A stretch of 64,000 nt of DNA from an uncultured Acetobacteraceae bacterium (lineage in GTDB: Bacteria; Pseudomonadota; Alphaproteobacteria; Acetobacterales; Acetobacteraceae), in NCBI GenBank assembly GCA_943912335.1, contig CALTUD010000013.1, positions 34,746 to 98,745 on the forward strand, written 5' to 3'. Made by a program: the position numbers and the translations under genes. A model generated the notes under the pieces. The model searched no databases, was not told where the DNA came from, and was given only the letters and a program-made list of their open reading frames with translations. Positions 52,060 through 61,031 of this stretch are shown here, in pieces (positions within the stretch are counted from its first letter, which is position 1; every line of letters starts with the position of its first letter).

Positions 52060-53199
52060 ATGGATCAATGGATGGATTGGGAGGCGAACCTGCCTCCGGC
52101 GCCGATCCGGCACGGACGCGGCGTGTCGGACAACGTGCCGAACCGGTTTGAGCGCGCGGTGACGGAGCCGTTCGACGATGGCTGGCCGGGCGAGGCGGAG
52201 GCGGCGCCGATCGATGCGCCGCTGCCGCCGCTCGCCACCACGCTGACCCCCGATCGCAGCCGCAGCGCGATCTCGCGCAACCAGAGCCCGGATCTCGGAT
52301 TCGACCGCGCGATCAACCCGTATCGCGGCTGCGAGCATGGCTGCGTCTATTGTTATGCGCGGCCGAGCCACGCTTATCTCGGCTGGTCGCCGGGGCTCGA
52401 TTTCGAAACCAGGCTGACCTTCAAACCCGGAATCGCCACCTTGCTGGAGCGCGAGCTGCGACGTCCAGGCTACGAGGCGCGGCCGATCGCGCTGGGGTCC
52501 AACACCGATCCCTATCAGCCGGTGGACCGGACGCTGGCGCTGACGCGTCAGGTTCTGGAGGTGCTGGAGCGGTTCGATCATCCGGTCAGCATCGTCACCA
52601 AGTCGGCCGGTGTGCTGCGCGACGCGGATATTCTGCGACGCATGTCGGAGCGCGGTCTGGCGCGCGTGTGGCTGTCGGTGACGACGCTGGACCACGCGCT
52701 GGCGCGCCGCATGGAGCCGAGGGCGGCGGCGCCGCATCGCCGTCTGCAGGCGGTGGAGCAGTTGGCCAAAGAAGGAATCGCGACCGGGGTTCTGGCCGCG
52801 CCGATGATCCCCGGGTTGAACGATGCCGAGCTGGAACGCATTCTCGAAGCCTCCGCCCTGGCCGGTGCGGATGCGGCCGGCTATACGCTTCTGCGCCTGC
52901 CGCTGGAGTTGCGCACCCTGTTCGAGACCTGGCTGCATCAGCATTATCCGCAACGCGCCGCGCATGTTCTGACGCTAATCCGGCAGACGCGGGACGGGCA
53001 GCTGAACGACAGCCGGTTCGGCCGGCGTTTCACCGGCCAGGGCGCCTACGCCGACCTGCTGGCGCAACGCTTCGCCATCGCGTCGCGCCGGAATGGCCTG
53101 TCGCGGCCGGCATCGTTGCGATGCGATCTGTTCCATGTGCCGCCGGACCCGAACGCGATGGTCGCGCGCGGCGCGGAACGGCAGATGGCGCTGTTCTGA
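52060..53199 (+). CDS. PA0069-family radical SAM protein
   Basis: The 379-residue protein carries C-x3-C-x2-C in INPYRGCEHGCVYCYARPSH (Cys91, 95, 98), which holds the [4Fe-4S] cluster for SAM cleavage. The following FKPGIATLLERELRR and ALGSNTDPYQPVDRTLALTR match the PA0069/Rv2578c group, relatives of spore photoproduct lyase whose reaction is not known. ATG 52060 has GGAGG 7 bases upstream; ATG 52024 is an alternative. Its stop overlaps the guanine deaminase ATG as TGATG. Confidence 0.9.
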   Translation: MDQWMDWEANLPPAPIRHGRGVSDNVPNRFERAVTEPFDDGWPGEAEAAPIDAPLPPLATTLTPDRSRSAISRNQSPDLGFDRAINPYRGCEHGCVYCYARPSHAYLGWSPGLDFETRLTFKPGIATLLERELRRPGYEARPIALGSNTDPYQPVDRTLALTRQVLEVLERFDHPVSIVTKSAGVLRDADILRRMSERGLARVWLSVTTLDHALARRMEPRAAAPHRRLQAVEQLAKEGIATGVLAAPMIPGLNDAELERILEASALAGADAAGYTLLRLPLELRTLFETWLHQHYPQRAAHVLTLIRQTRDGQLNDSRFGRRFTGQGAYADLLAQRFAIASRRNGLSRPASLRCDLFHVPPDPNAMVARGAERQMALF

Positions 53200-54560
53200 T
53201 GCGCGATCTGCGCGGATGCTCGGTTCTGTGCGACGCGTTCCATGCCCCGGCACTGGGAGACGCATCGCGTCTGCGCAATGCGCTGATCCGGATCGACCGG
53301 GACGGGGTGATCGCGCGCGTTCTCGCAGCCGACGATCCCGACCATGCGGCGGCGGCGAAACGGGCCGACCGGGACGGAGCCTTGCTGCGCCTGGACGGGT
53401 TTCTTCTGCCCGGCTTCGTCGATCTGCACATCCATGCGCCGCAGATCCGTCAGCTGGGGCAGGCGCTCGACCGGCCTTTGGAAGAATGGCTGCTTCACTA
53501 CACCTTTCCACTGGAAGCGCGTTTCGCCGATCTTGCTTTCGCCGATGCGACCTATGCCGCCCTGGTGGCCGATCTGCTGGAAGGCGGCACCACCACCGCG
53601 GTCTATTTCGGCACGCTGCACGGTCCCGCCACGCTGCGTCTGGCCGAACTCTGCGTGGCGCTCGGGCAAAGAGCGATGGTCGGGCGCGTGGCGATGGATC
53701 GCGCCGAGCTCTGCCCGGCCGATTATCGCGATCCGGACGCGAACGCGGCGCTCGATGGCACCCGCGCCTTGATCGAGCAGATCGCCTCGATCCCGAACAA
53801 TCGCGGTCTGGTGAGGCCAATCGTCACGCCGCGTTTCGTTCCGGCCTGCACCGATGCGCTGCTGCACGGCCTGGGCGAGATCGCGCGCGCGCATGACTGC
53901 GCGGTGCAGACGCATTGTTCGGAAAGCGACTGGGCGCACCACGATGTTCTGCAACGCTTCGGACGCAGCGACGCCGCCGTTCTGGACGGGTTCGGCCTGC
54001 TGACGCGCCGCACGGTTCTGGCGCATGGCGTGGCGCTGCAGCCGGACGACATGGATCTGATCGCCCGTCGCGGCGCCGGCGTCGCGCATTGCGCGCTCTC
54101 CAACGCGTATTTCGCGGGCTCGGTGTTTCCCCTGCGTGCCGCCCTGGCGCGCGGCGTGCGCGTCGGGCTCGGCACCGATATCTCCGGCGGTCCGAGCGCG
54201 TCGATGTTCGAGGCCGCGCGCATGGCGGTGGCGGCCTCGCGCATGCTGGACAGCGGCGTGGACCCGTCTCTGCCGCCGGAACAACGCGGGCGTCCCGGAT
54301 CGCGCATCGACATCGCCGCCGCCTTCCATCTCGCCACGGCGGGCGGGGCGGACGTGCTCGATCTGCCGGTCGGACGCTTCGCCCCCGGCATGCTGTTCGA
54401 CGCGATCAGGATCGATCCCAACGCGCCGGGCGGCACGCTGCGGATCTGGGGTGGCGAAAGCGATGCCGATCTGCTGGCGACGCTGCTCTACGGCGCCTCG
54501 CGCGCCAACGTGGCCTCGGTCTGGACCGGCGGCAGGCTGGCGGGCCGCTCCGCACGCTGA
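53199..54560 (+). CDS. guaD: Guanine deaminase
   Basis: GuaD hydrolyses guanine to xanthine. The 453-residue amidohydrolase shows its zinc-site elements in order: LPGFVDLHIHAPQ (H-x-H), QTHCSESDWAHHD, VLAHGVAL and GLGTDISGGPS (final aspartate). FRPL-like LDRPLEEWLLHYTFPLE and TTAVYFGTLH fit the guanine deaminase subgroup. It is coupled to the radical SAM gene by TGATG. Its last 73 bp overlap the end of the convergent purine permease gene. Confidence 0.92.
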   Translation: MRDLRGCSVLCDAFHAPALGDASRLRNALIRIDRDGVIARVLAADDPDHAAAAKRADRDGALLRLDGFLLPGFVDLHIHAPQIRQLGQALDRPLEEWLLHYTFPLEARFADLAFADATYAALVADLLEGGTTTAVYFGTLHGPATLRLAELCVALGQRAMVGRVAMDRAELCPADYRDPDANAALDGTRALIEQIASIPNNRGLVRPIVTPRFVPACTDALLHGLGEIARAHDCAVQTHCSESDWAHHDVLQRFGRSDAAVLDGFGLLTRRTVLAHGVALQPDDMDLIARRGAGVAHCALSNAYFAGSVFPLRAALARGVRVGLGTDISGGPSASMFEAARMAVAASRMLDSGVDPSLPPEQRGRPGSRIDIAAAFHLATAGGADVLDLPVGRFAPGMLFDAIRIDPNAPGGTLRIWGGESDADLLATLLYGASRANVASVWTGGRLAGRSAR

Positions 54561-55879
54561 TGCGTGGTTCTGCGCGCCGGCAGAACCAGATTGAGCAGCA
54601 CGGCAGCCCCCGCCCCCACCGCCGTGGCCGAGCCGAACAACTCGCGCACCGGCAACGGCCAGTCGGCGATCAGTGCACGCGGCAGCAGCGCCGTGCCGAG
54701 CCCGAGCAGGATCGGTAGCCCGGCCACCATCGCCGTGCGCTCGTCATGCCCGTTCTCCTCCGAGGCCCGCGCCAGGATGCGCAGCCCGTTCATCAGGATC
54801 ACCACGCACAGCACGCCGAAAATGCCGCCGATCACCGGCGCCGGAACGCAGGCGATGAAAGCCGCCAGCTTGCCGCATAAACCGAACGCCACCAGAAACA
54901 ACGCCGCCACCGCGAACACGCGCCGGCTGCTGACGCCCGTGAGCGCGATCACGCCGCCATTCGCGGAATAGCCCGTCACCGGCGTGCTGCCGAGCAGGGC
55001 GGAGACGAGACAGCCGAGCCCTTCGCCCAACGCCCCGCGATCGGCCTGCTTCTCGCCGAAGGGCTGGCCGGTGATGGCCGACACCACCAGCCACGTGCCC
55101 GTGGTTTCCGCCAGCACCACCGCATAGACCAGCAGCATCGCCAGCATTGCGCCCGGCTGCACATGGAACGGGAAATCAAGGCCGATGAAGCGCGGCCGCG
55201 CCACCCAGGCGGCGGCCCGGACCGGCGATAGATCGAGCCGTCCCATCGCGAACGCAAGGAGCGAACCGCCCAGCAGCGCCACCAGCACGGAGCCGCTGCG
55301 CAGGATCGCGCCCGCGCGTCCCAACGACGCGCCGCCCAGGCTGGCGCCGACCAGGAGGGCGGCGGACGCCATCGCCAGCAGCAGGTTGCCGTCCAGACGC
55401 TCCGGCGCGTCGGCCAGAACATCGGCCTGGATCGCCACCGGCATCAACGTGATGCCCACCACCACGATCACCGCCCCGCCGACCAGAGGCGGCACCAGCC
55501 TGCGGATCACCCGGTGAAACAGGCGCAGCGGCCAGCCGACCAGGCAGAGCAGCAGCGCGCCGGGGATCAGTGCTGTGACCGCCGTGCCGATCCCGTCCAC
55601 CCCGCCGCCGGCCGAGGCGGCGATCGCGATCATCGCGCCGATCGGCACGTAGGACGGCCCCTGCATCAGCGGCAGGCGCAAGCAGAGCTGCGACTGGATC
55701 AGGCTGGCGACGCCCGCCGCCACCAGAGACGCGGCGATCAGCGACGCCATCAGCGCGGCCGGCAGGCCCAGCGCCGTGCCGATCAGGAACGGGACGATAT
55801 AGACGTCCATCGAAAGCGCGTGCTGCAGGCCGAGCGGTACGGCCTGCCAGACGGGAATGCGGTCGTCGACCCGGTGCAT
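54488..55879 (-). CDS. NCS2-family nucleobase (xanthine/uracil) permease
   Basis: The 463-residue inner-membrane protein has about 12-14 helices. NCS2 motifs are LQHALSMDVYIVPFLIGTALGLP at the start, FVLA-type AETTGTWLVVSAITG in helix 8, and GSTPVTGYSANGGVIALTGVSSRRVF in helix 10. It should import a purine base by proton symport. Pairing with the convergent guanine deaminase supports guanine or xanthine. ATG 55879 is 5 bp after the stop of the CDF transporter gene on the same strand, so the two may be cotranscribed despite unrelated roles. Confidence 0.9.
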   Translation of the reverse strand: MHRVDDRIPVWQAVPLGLQHALSMDVYIVPFLIGTALGLPAALMASLIAASLVAAGVASLIQSQLCLRLPLMQGPSYVPIGAMIAIAASAGGGVDGIGTAVTALIPGALLLCLVGWPLRLFHRVIRRLVPPLVGGAVIVVVGITLMPVAIQADVLADAPERLDGNLLLAMASAALLVGASLGGASLGRAGAILRSGSVLVALLGGSLLAFAMGRLDLSPVRAAAWVARPRFIGLDFPFHVQPGAMLAMLLVYAVVLAETTGTWLVVSAITGQPFGEKQADRGALGEGLGCLVSALLGSTPVTGYSANGGVIALTGVSSRRVFAVAALFLVAFGLCGKLAAFIACVPAPVIGGIFGVLCVVILMNGLRILARASEENGHDERTAMVAGLPILLGLGTALLPRALIADWPLPVRELFGSATAVGAGAAVLLNLVLPARRTTHQRAERPASLPPVQTEATLAREAP

Positions 55880-55884
55880 CGGGG

Positions 55885-57030
55885 TCAGGCCGCCGCGCAA
55901 TCGATGCAGTCGGCCGCCTGTTCCACCTGGAAGGTGGCGTGGCCGATTCCGAAGCGCTCCTGCAACTGGACCGAGGCGGTGCGCAGCAGCGCATCGTCCG
56001 GCGGCAGGCCGGGACGGACCAGATGCACGGTGAGCGCCGTTTCCGTGGTGCTCATGCCCCAGATATGGAGGTGGTGCAGGTCGGACACGCCCGGGAGTGC
56101 CCGCAGATATTGCGCCACCGCCGCCTGATCGATCCCCTGCGGCACCGCATCCAGCGCCAGGGCGACCGACTGGCGCAGCAGCGACCACGTGCCGATCACG
56201 ATGATCGCCGACACCAGCAGGCTGATCGCCGGGTCGATCCGCTCCCAGCCGGTCAGCGTGATCAGCAGCCCGGCCACCACCACGGCGGCGGCGGTGAGCG
56301 CATCGGACAGCATATGGAGGAACGCGCCGCGCAGATTGAGGTCGTCCTTGGCGCCGGACATGAACAGCAGCGCGGTGACGCCGTTCACGACGATGCCGAT
56401 CGCGGCCACGATCATCACCAGCGTGCCGCCGACCGGCACCGGATGCAGCAGGCGCCAGATCGCCTCCCAGGCGATGCCGCCGGTGATCACCAGCAGCAGG
56501 GTGGCGTTGAACAGCGCCGACAGGATGGAGGAGCGGCGCAGACCGTAGGTGAACCGCCCGGCCGGCCGTCGCTTCCCGAGCACGCTGGCGAGCCACGCCG
56601 CGCCGATGCCGAGCACGTCGCCGAGATTGTGTCCGGCATCGGACAACAGGGCGAGCGAGCCGCCGATCACGCCATAGACGGCCTCGCCGGCGACATAGAG
56701 CAGGTTGAGGGTGATGCCGATGGCGAAGGCGCGGCCGAAACTGGCCGGGGCGTGGGAATGGCCGCCGAGACCATGCGAATGGCCGTGATGATCGTGCCCG
56801 TGCCCGTGCGCGCCATGACCATGCCCGTCATGGTCGTGATGGTGGTCCCTGGCTCCGTGGCCGGAAGGGGCGTGCCCATGATCGTGTTCATGGTCGTGGT
56901 CATGGCCGCAGCCGGAGCCATGCCCGTGGTCGTGGCTGTGTTCATGCGCACGGTCCTGCGCTCCGGCGGCGTCGGGGCTGTCTTCGTCGTGGCGATGGTC
57001 CGCCGTCTGGTCGTGATCTCGCTGCTGCAT
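55885..57030 (-). CDS. Cation diffusion facilitator, zinc exporter (ZitB/CzcD-like)
   Basis: The 381-residue protein starts with about 97 residues crowded with histidine, aspartate and glycine, a metal-buffering tail. Six membrane helices follow. Zinc-site residues are in ALLSDAGHNLGDV (helix 2, H-x3-D) and LHMLSDALTAAAVVV (helix 5, H-x3-D). The cytoplasmic C-domain (LRALPGVSDLHHLHIWGMST) is typical of zinc CDF exporters. It should expel Zn2+ (perhaps Cd2+ or Co2+) by proton antiport. The ATG at 57030 faces the FAD oxidoreductase across 90 bp. Confidence 0.93.
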   Translation of the reverse strand: MQQRDHDQTADHRHDEDSPDAAGAQDRAHEHSHDHGHGSGCGHDHDHEHDHGHAPSGHGARDHHHDHDGHGHGAHGHGHDHHGHSHGLGGHSHAPASFGRAFAIGITLNLLYVAGEAVYGVIGGSLALLSDAGHNLGDVLGIGAAWLASVLGKRRPAGRFTYGLRRSSILSALFNATLLLVITGGIAWEAIWRLLHPVPVGGTLVMIVAAIGIVVNGVTALLFMSGAKDDLNLRGAFLHMLSDALTAAAVVVAGLLITLTGWERIDPAISLLVSAIIVIGTWSLLRQSVALALDAVPQGIDQAAVAQYLRALPGVSDLHHLHIWGMSTTETALTVHLVRPGLPPDDALLRTASVQLQERFGIGHATFQVEQAADCIDCAAA

Positions 57031-57120
57031 GGGCCACCTCCCTCATCCGTGCTTGCGCGCCCCCGACGCCGGGGCGATATCCGGGCGCATGGTTTCTGCC
57101 CTTTCTAGCCGGGTTTCTCC

Positions 57121-58752
57121 ATGCTGCGCGTGACGGAACTCAAACTGCCGCTGGATCATGCCCCGGAGGCGGTGCTGCCGGCCATCGCCGCGCGCCTCGC
57201 CGTGCCCGAAACGGAGGTGCTGTCGCACGCTCTGTTCCGGCGCGGCTACGATGCCCGCAAGCGTGGCGCGATCAGCCTCGTCCACACCTACGACGTGGCC
57301 CTCCGCGACGAAGCCTCGGTGCTGGAGCGTCTCCGCGACGATCCGCGCGTGGGGCCGACGCCGGACATGCGCTACCGGTTCGTGGCCGAGGACGGCGAGG
57401 CGCGCGCGGCGCGTCCCGGCTATCGCCGCCCGGTGGTGATCGGTGCGGGACCGTGCGGCCTGCTGTCCGCGCTGATCCTGGCGCAGATGGGGCTCCGCCC
57501 GCTGATCCTGGAGCGCGGCCGCGCCGTGCGCGAACGCACGGTGGACACCTTCGCCCTGTGGCGGAAGGCGCGGTTCACAGCGGAAAGCAACGTGCAGTTC
57601 GGCGAAGGCGGCGCCGGCACGTTCTCCGACGGTAAGCTCTACAGCCAGGTCAGCGACAAGCATCATTACGGCCGCAAGCTGCTGCACGAATTCGTGCGCG
57701 CCGGCGCGCCGGAAGAGATCCTGACCGTCTCCAAGCCGCATATCGGCACCTTCCGTCTGGTGTCGATGGTCGAGCGCATGCGCGCAGAGATCGAGCAGCT
57801 GGGCGGGGAATACCGCTTCTCCGCCAAGGTGACCGGCTTTTCCATCGGACGCGACGCCGAGGGGCAGCGCCGCATCGAGGGCGTGACGCTGGAGAACGGC
57901 GAACACATCGAGGCCGACCACGTGGTGCTGGCGATCGGCCATTCCGCGCGCGACACCTTCGCCGCCCTGCACCAGGCCGGCGTCGAGATGCATGCCAAGC
58001 CGCTCTCCATCGGCGTGCGGATCGAGCATCCGCAATCGATCATCGACGCGGCCCGCTTCGGCGATCATGCCGGGCATCCGCTGCTCGGCGCCGCGGACTA
58101 CAAGCTGGTGCATCACGCGAAGAACGGCCGCGGCGTCTACAGCTTCTGCATGTGCCCGGGCGGCACGGTGGTGGCGGCCACATCGGAAGAGAACCGCGTC
58201 GTCACCAACGGCATGAGCCAGTATTCCCGCGCCGAGCGCAACGCCAATGCCGGCATCGTGGTCGGGTTGACGCCGGAGGATTTCGCGCCGTTCGGCGAAG
58301 GGCCGCTGGCTGGTCTCGCCTTTCAGCGCCACTGGGAAAGCCTCGCCTTCCAGGCCGGCGGCGGCGGCTACCGCGCGCCCGCGCAGCGCGTCGGCGATCT
58401 TCTGGCCGATCGCGCGTCGCACGAACTTGGCGCGGTGGAGCCGTCCTACAAGCCGGGCGTCACGCCCACCCATATCGGCACCTGCCTGCCGGATTACGCG
58501 GTGGAGGCGATCCGCGAGGCGCTTCCCGCCTTCACCCGCCAGATCCGGGGGTTCGACATGGCGGATGCGGTGATGACCGGCGTGGAAACCCGCACCTCGT
58601 CCCCGGTGCGCATCACCCGTGGTGCCGATCTGCAAAGCCTGAACACGCGTGGCCTGTATCCGGCAGGCGAGGGCTGCGGCTATGCCGGCGGCATCCTGAC
58701 GGCAGGGATCGACGGCATCAGGGTGGCGGAAGCGCTCGCTTTGGCGGGGTGA
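57121..58752 (+). CDS. COG2509-type FAD-dependent oxidoreductase
   Basis: The 543-residue flavoprotein starts with an approximately 90-residue RNA-binding-like or ferredoxin-like N-domain, then has VVIGAGPCGLLSALILAQMG, the FAD dinucleotide motif at about residues 105-124. ESNVQFGEGGAGTFSDGKLYS and GRGVYSFCMCPGGTVVAATSEE are hallmarks of this widespread but uncharacterised family. A second FAD contact lies near the C-terminus in GLYPAGEGCGYAGGILTAGIDG. The substrate is unknown. It is the last clear housekeeping-type gene before the T6SS cassette. Confidence 0.9.
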   Translation: MLRVTELKLPLDHAPEAVLPAIAARLAVPETEVLSHALFRRGYDARKRGAISLVHTYDVALRDEASVLERLRDDPRVGPTPDMRYRFVAEDGEARAARPGYRRPVVIGAGPCGLLSALILAQMGLRPLILERGRAVRERTVDTFALWRKARFTAESNVQFGEGGAGTFSDGKLYSQVSDKHHYGRKLLHEFVRAGAPEEILTVSKPHIGTFRLVSMVERMRAEIEQLGGEYRFSAKVTGFSIGRDAEGQRRIEGVTLENGEHIEADHVVLAIGHSARDTFAALHQAGVEMHAKPLSIGVRIEHPQSIIDAARFGDHAGHPLLGAADYKLVHHAKNGRGVYSFCMCPGGTVVAATSEENRVVTNGMSQYSRAERNANAGIVVGLTPEDFAPFGEGPLAGLAFQRHWESLAFQAGGGGYRAPAQRVGDLLADRASHELGAVEPSYKPGVTPTHIGTCLPDYAVEAIREALPAFTRQIRGFDMADAVMTGVETRTSSPVRITRGADLQSLNTRGLYPAGEGCGYAGGILTAGIDGIRVAEALALAG

Positions 58753-58813
58753 CGCCGCCGGGTGGACAGGCCCGGCCCGGACGTGCACGGTCCCGATCCG
58801 GAACGGAGCCTGC

Positions 58814-60079
58814 ATGAGCCTTCATCCCGCCGCCAGAGTGACCGATCGCTTCGGCCATAATGCCCAGCTGCAGGGCATGTTGGCGGGGATCGCGGTGGGC
58901 GCATTGATCGGGCTGGGCATCGTCGCAACGGGCGGTCTCGGAGCGATCGCCGCCGGCGCAGCGGTCGCCACCACGGGCATCGCCGGTCTCCTGGGCGACG
59001 CGATCGGCAGCGCCATGGCCGGCCCCGAGACGGGCGCGCTCACGGTCGGCTCGTTCAACGTGTTCATCAACGACCTTCCGGCGACCATGGTCCAGAAGGC
59101 CATGGGCGAATGCCTGATGCATGGCGAGGAGCCGCTGCCGGTCGCCACAGGCTCCGCCGCCGTGTTCATCAACGGCCGCCCCGCGTCGCGCGTGACCGAT
59201 CTGCTCGTCTGCGGCGCCATGATCCGCTCCGGCTCGCCCAACGTCTTCATCGGCGGACCGCGACAATCGCCTGTGTGTTCGGCGCTCCGGGGCCAGCAGA
59301 ACGACCTCGCCCGCTTCGCCATCGACGCCCAGGCGGCAGCCGCGGCCTACGATCCGCCAGAAACGCGCAAGGCGCCGGACGGATATCGCAATGCGACGAC
59401 GGAGGATCTGACGGCGCTCGGTTTGAGCCAGGACATGCTTGAGCATCCTCTTAATCGCAGCACCAACCCACCAACCAAGACCGAATTTCGGGCGGCGGTG
59501 TTCATCAACAAACGAACGAACGCACCCTTGGTCGCCTTCAAGGGAACGTCACCCTTCAGCGGCGAAGATTGGAACACCAACATTCGCCAAGGCCTGGGGC
59601 AGAACACCTTCTACTACCAACAGGCCCAGAAGATCGCGACCAACGTCGCCGAATCACCTGCAGGCGTTGGAGCACGTCTCACAGGCCACTCACTCGGAGG
59701 AGGCATGGCATCGGCAGCGTCCGAAGCTTCCGGTCTACCGGCAACGACGTTCAATGCTGCGGGTCTCAATGCCAGAACCGTGCCCCATCCCGTGCCGAGC
59801 AACATCGATGCCATCTATGTGAAGGGAGAAATACTGCGCGCCAGCCAGTCGATTCCCGCCATGCCGAAATCGGCAGCCACGCGAACCTGGCCCCTGGACG
59901 CGGCGGATTACTGGAAGCAGGCGGCGGTTGTTGCCCTCACTCCGCTTGGACCTTGGGCTTTGGGTGCCGGTATCGCCGTCAGAAGCGGCATGTTGCATAT
60001 GATGGGCGCTGTCGATGACGCGCTTGCGCAGAAACGCGCAAGCGTCGCTCAGTCACTTATCGACAACGGGTGTGAATGA
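58814..60079 (+). CDS. prePAAR-TM-PAAR type VI secretion effector with C-terminal lipase domain
   Basis: The 421-residue protein should ride on the tip of a T6SS spike and act on target-cell lipids. Residues 6-15, AARVTDRFGH, match the prePAAR motif A-A-R-x2-D-x3-H. Residues 20-66 are two hydrophobic, glycine/alanine-rich segments. A PAAR-like domain (about 70-158) has FINDLPATMVQKAMGECLMHG and FINGRPASRVTDLLVCGAMI. The lipase domain (165-421) has VAFKGTSPFSGEDWNTN and the nucleophile elbow GHSLGGG (Ser293). Base composition drops in its second half. The next two genes look like immunity and chaperone. No other T6SS genes are in the window. Confidence 0.88.
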   Translation: MSLHPAARVTDRFGHNAQLQGMLAGIAVGALIGLGIVATGGLGAIAAGAAVATTGIAGLLGDAIGSAMAGPETGALTVGSFNVFINDLPATMVQKAMGECLMHGEEPLPVATGSAAVFINGRPASRVTDLLVCGAMIRSGSPNVFIGGPRQSPVCSALRGQQNDLARFAIDAQAAAAAYDPPETRKAPDGYRNATTEDLTALGLSQDMLEHPLNRSTNPPTKTEFRAAVFINKRTNAPLVAFKGTSPFSGEDWNTNIRQGLGQNTFYYQQAQKIATNVAESPAGVGARLTGHSLGGGMASAASEASGLPATTFNAAGLNARTVPHPVPSNIDAIYVKGEILRASQSIPAMPKSAATRTWPLDAADYWKQAAVVALTPLGPWALGAGIAVRSGMLHMMGAVDDALAQKRASVAQSLIDNGCE

Positions 60080-60573
60080 TGAGTCTGCGCGTCAATGCGG
60101 CCATCGTCAGCCTTTCGATCGTTTTGTTGTTGACCCAGTTTCCTCTAGCGACATGGGGCGGAACCTTGAGTGACACCGGCTACCGGCCGATGATCGGTGC
60201 GGTCATGGAGGGCGATCTGGATGCCGTAAGGCGTCTTGCCGAGCGGCATGAGAGCCTGGACGAGCGCAATCCCGACGATCAATCCACGCCGATGGTGGCG
60301 GCGGCGCAGGTCGATCAATGGCGGATGGTGGAGATCCTGATCGATCACGGTGCAGATATTTGGGCGCATGATCAATTCGGTATCACGGCTGCGCAGCGGA
60401 CACTCACCAGCCGGGTGTTACGAGGCTCGCCGGATGACGAAGCCCGTTTGCGGGTGATCGAGAAGCTGAAAGCGCGCGGCTATCCGTTCCCGCCGCCGGG
60501 GCGTGCGGAAATCCTGGCGCTGGACAAAGACGGCAAGTGGCCGCCGAAGAAGGAAGACTCTCATGTCCGGTGA
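60076..60573 (+). CDS. Ankyrin-repeat protein with signal peptide, probable effector immunity protein
   Basis: The 165-residue product begins with a Sec signal (VSLSIVLLLTQFPLATWG) and then has ankyrin repeats: MIGAVMEGDLDAVRRLAERH, TPMVAAAQVDQWRMVEILIDHGADI and FGITAAQRTLTS. Its start codon ATG 60076 overlaps the effector stop, so the two are translated together. T6SS effectors are paired with immunity genes directly downstream, and lipase effectors act from the periplasm, where this protein should go. Ankyrin immunity proteins for T6SS lipases are known from other systems. Immunity is inferred from position and targeting. Confidence 0.8.
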   Translation: MMSLRVNAAIVSLSIVLLLTQFPLATWGGTLSDTGYRPMIGAVMEGDLDAVRRLAERHESLDERNPDDQSTPMVAAAQVDQWRMVEILIDHGADIWAHDQFGITAAQRTLTSRVLRGSPDDEARLRVIEKLKARGYPFPPPGRAEILALDKDGKWPPKKEDSHVR

Positions 60574-61015
60574 CCTGACCAGCACGGTGCAATCCATGCG
60601 GATCACCTGCCCGCCGGGCTGGACGGATGCGTCCATGCTGATCGTCACGGCGGGAACGCCCGGTGCGTCGGGGGTCACGCCGACGCTGGTGGTGTCGAAG
60701 GAAGCGATGCCGGACGATCTGCCGGAAGAACGCGTCGAGCGCCTGACGCAGTTCGTTGACCGTCAGATCGAGAAGATGCGCGCCTCGCTGGACCGGTTCA
60801 CGCCGGTCTCCCGCCGCGACGCGACGCGCGAGCGCATGACGGCGGAGCTGCGCATACGCTGGGCGTCGAGCGGCATCCCGGTGACGCAGTCGATCTTGTT
60901 CGCCTTCGCGGACGACAACACGGTCATCACCTCGACCGCCACGGCGGGCGATGCGGATTTCGCCGCGCTCGAACCGACCTTCCGCACCATGCTGCAGAGC
61001 TTCCGAAACGGTTGA
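60563..61015 (+). CDS. DUF1795/DcrB-like protein, probable Eag chaperone for the prePAAR effector
   Basis: The 150-residue cytoplasmic protein resembles the DUF1795/DcrB family. IQIPADW-like MRITCPPGWTDASMLIV is followed by TLVVSKEAMP and the central helix LPEERVERLTQFVDRQIEKMRASL, then a beta-sheet ending in LEPTFRTMLQSF. In other bacteria DUF1795 (Eag) chaperones shield the membrane helices of prePAAR effectors before loading onto VgrG. Its position two genes after such an effector fits this exactly. ATG 60563 overlaps the ankyrin gene by 11 bp and has GAAGGA upstream. Confidence 0.82.
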   Translation: MSGDLTSTVQSMRITCPPGWTDASMLIVTAGTPGASGVTPTLVVSKEAMPDDLPEERVERLTQFVDRQIEKMRASLDRFTPVSRRDATRERMTAELRIRWASSGIPVTQSILFAFADDNTVITSTATAGDADFAALEPTFRTMLQSFRNG

Positions 61016-61031
61016 GATCGGCGCAGCGTTT

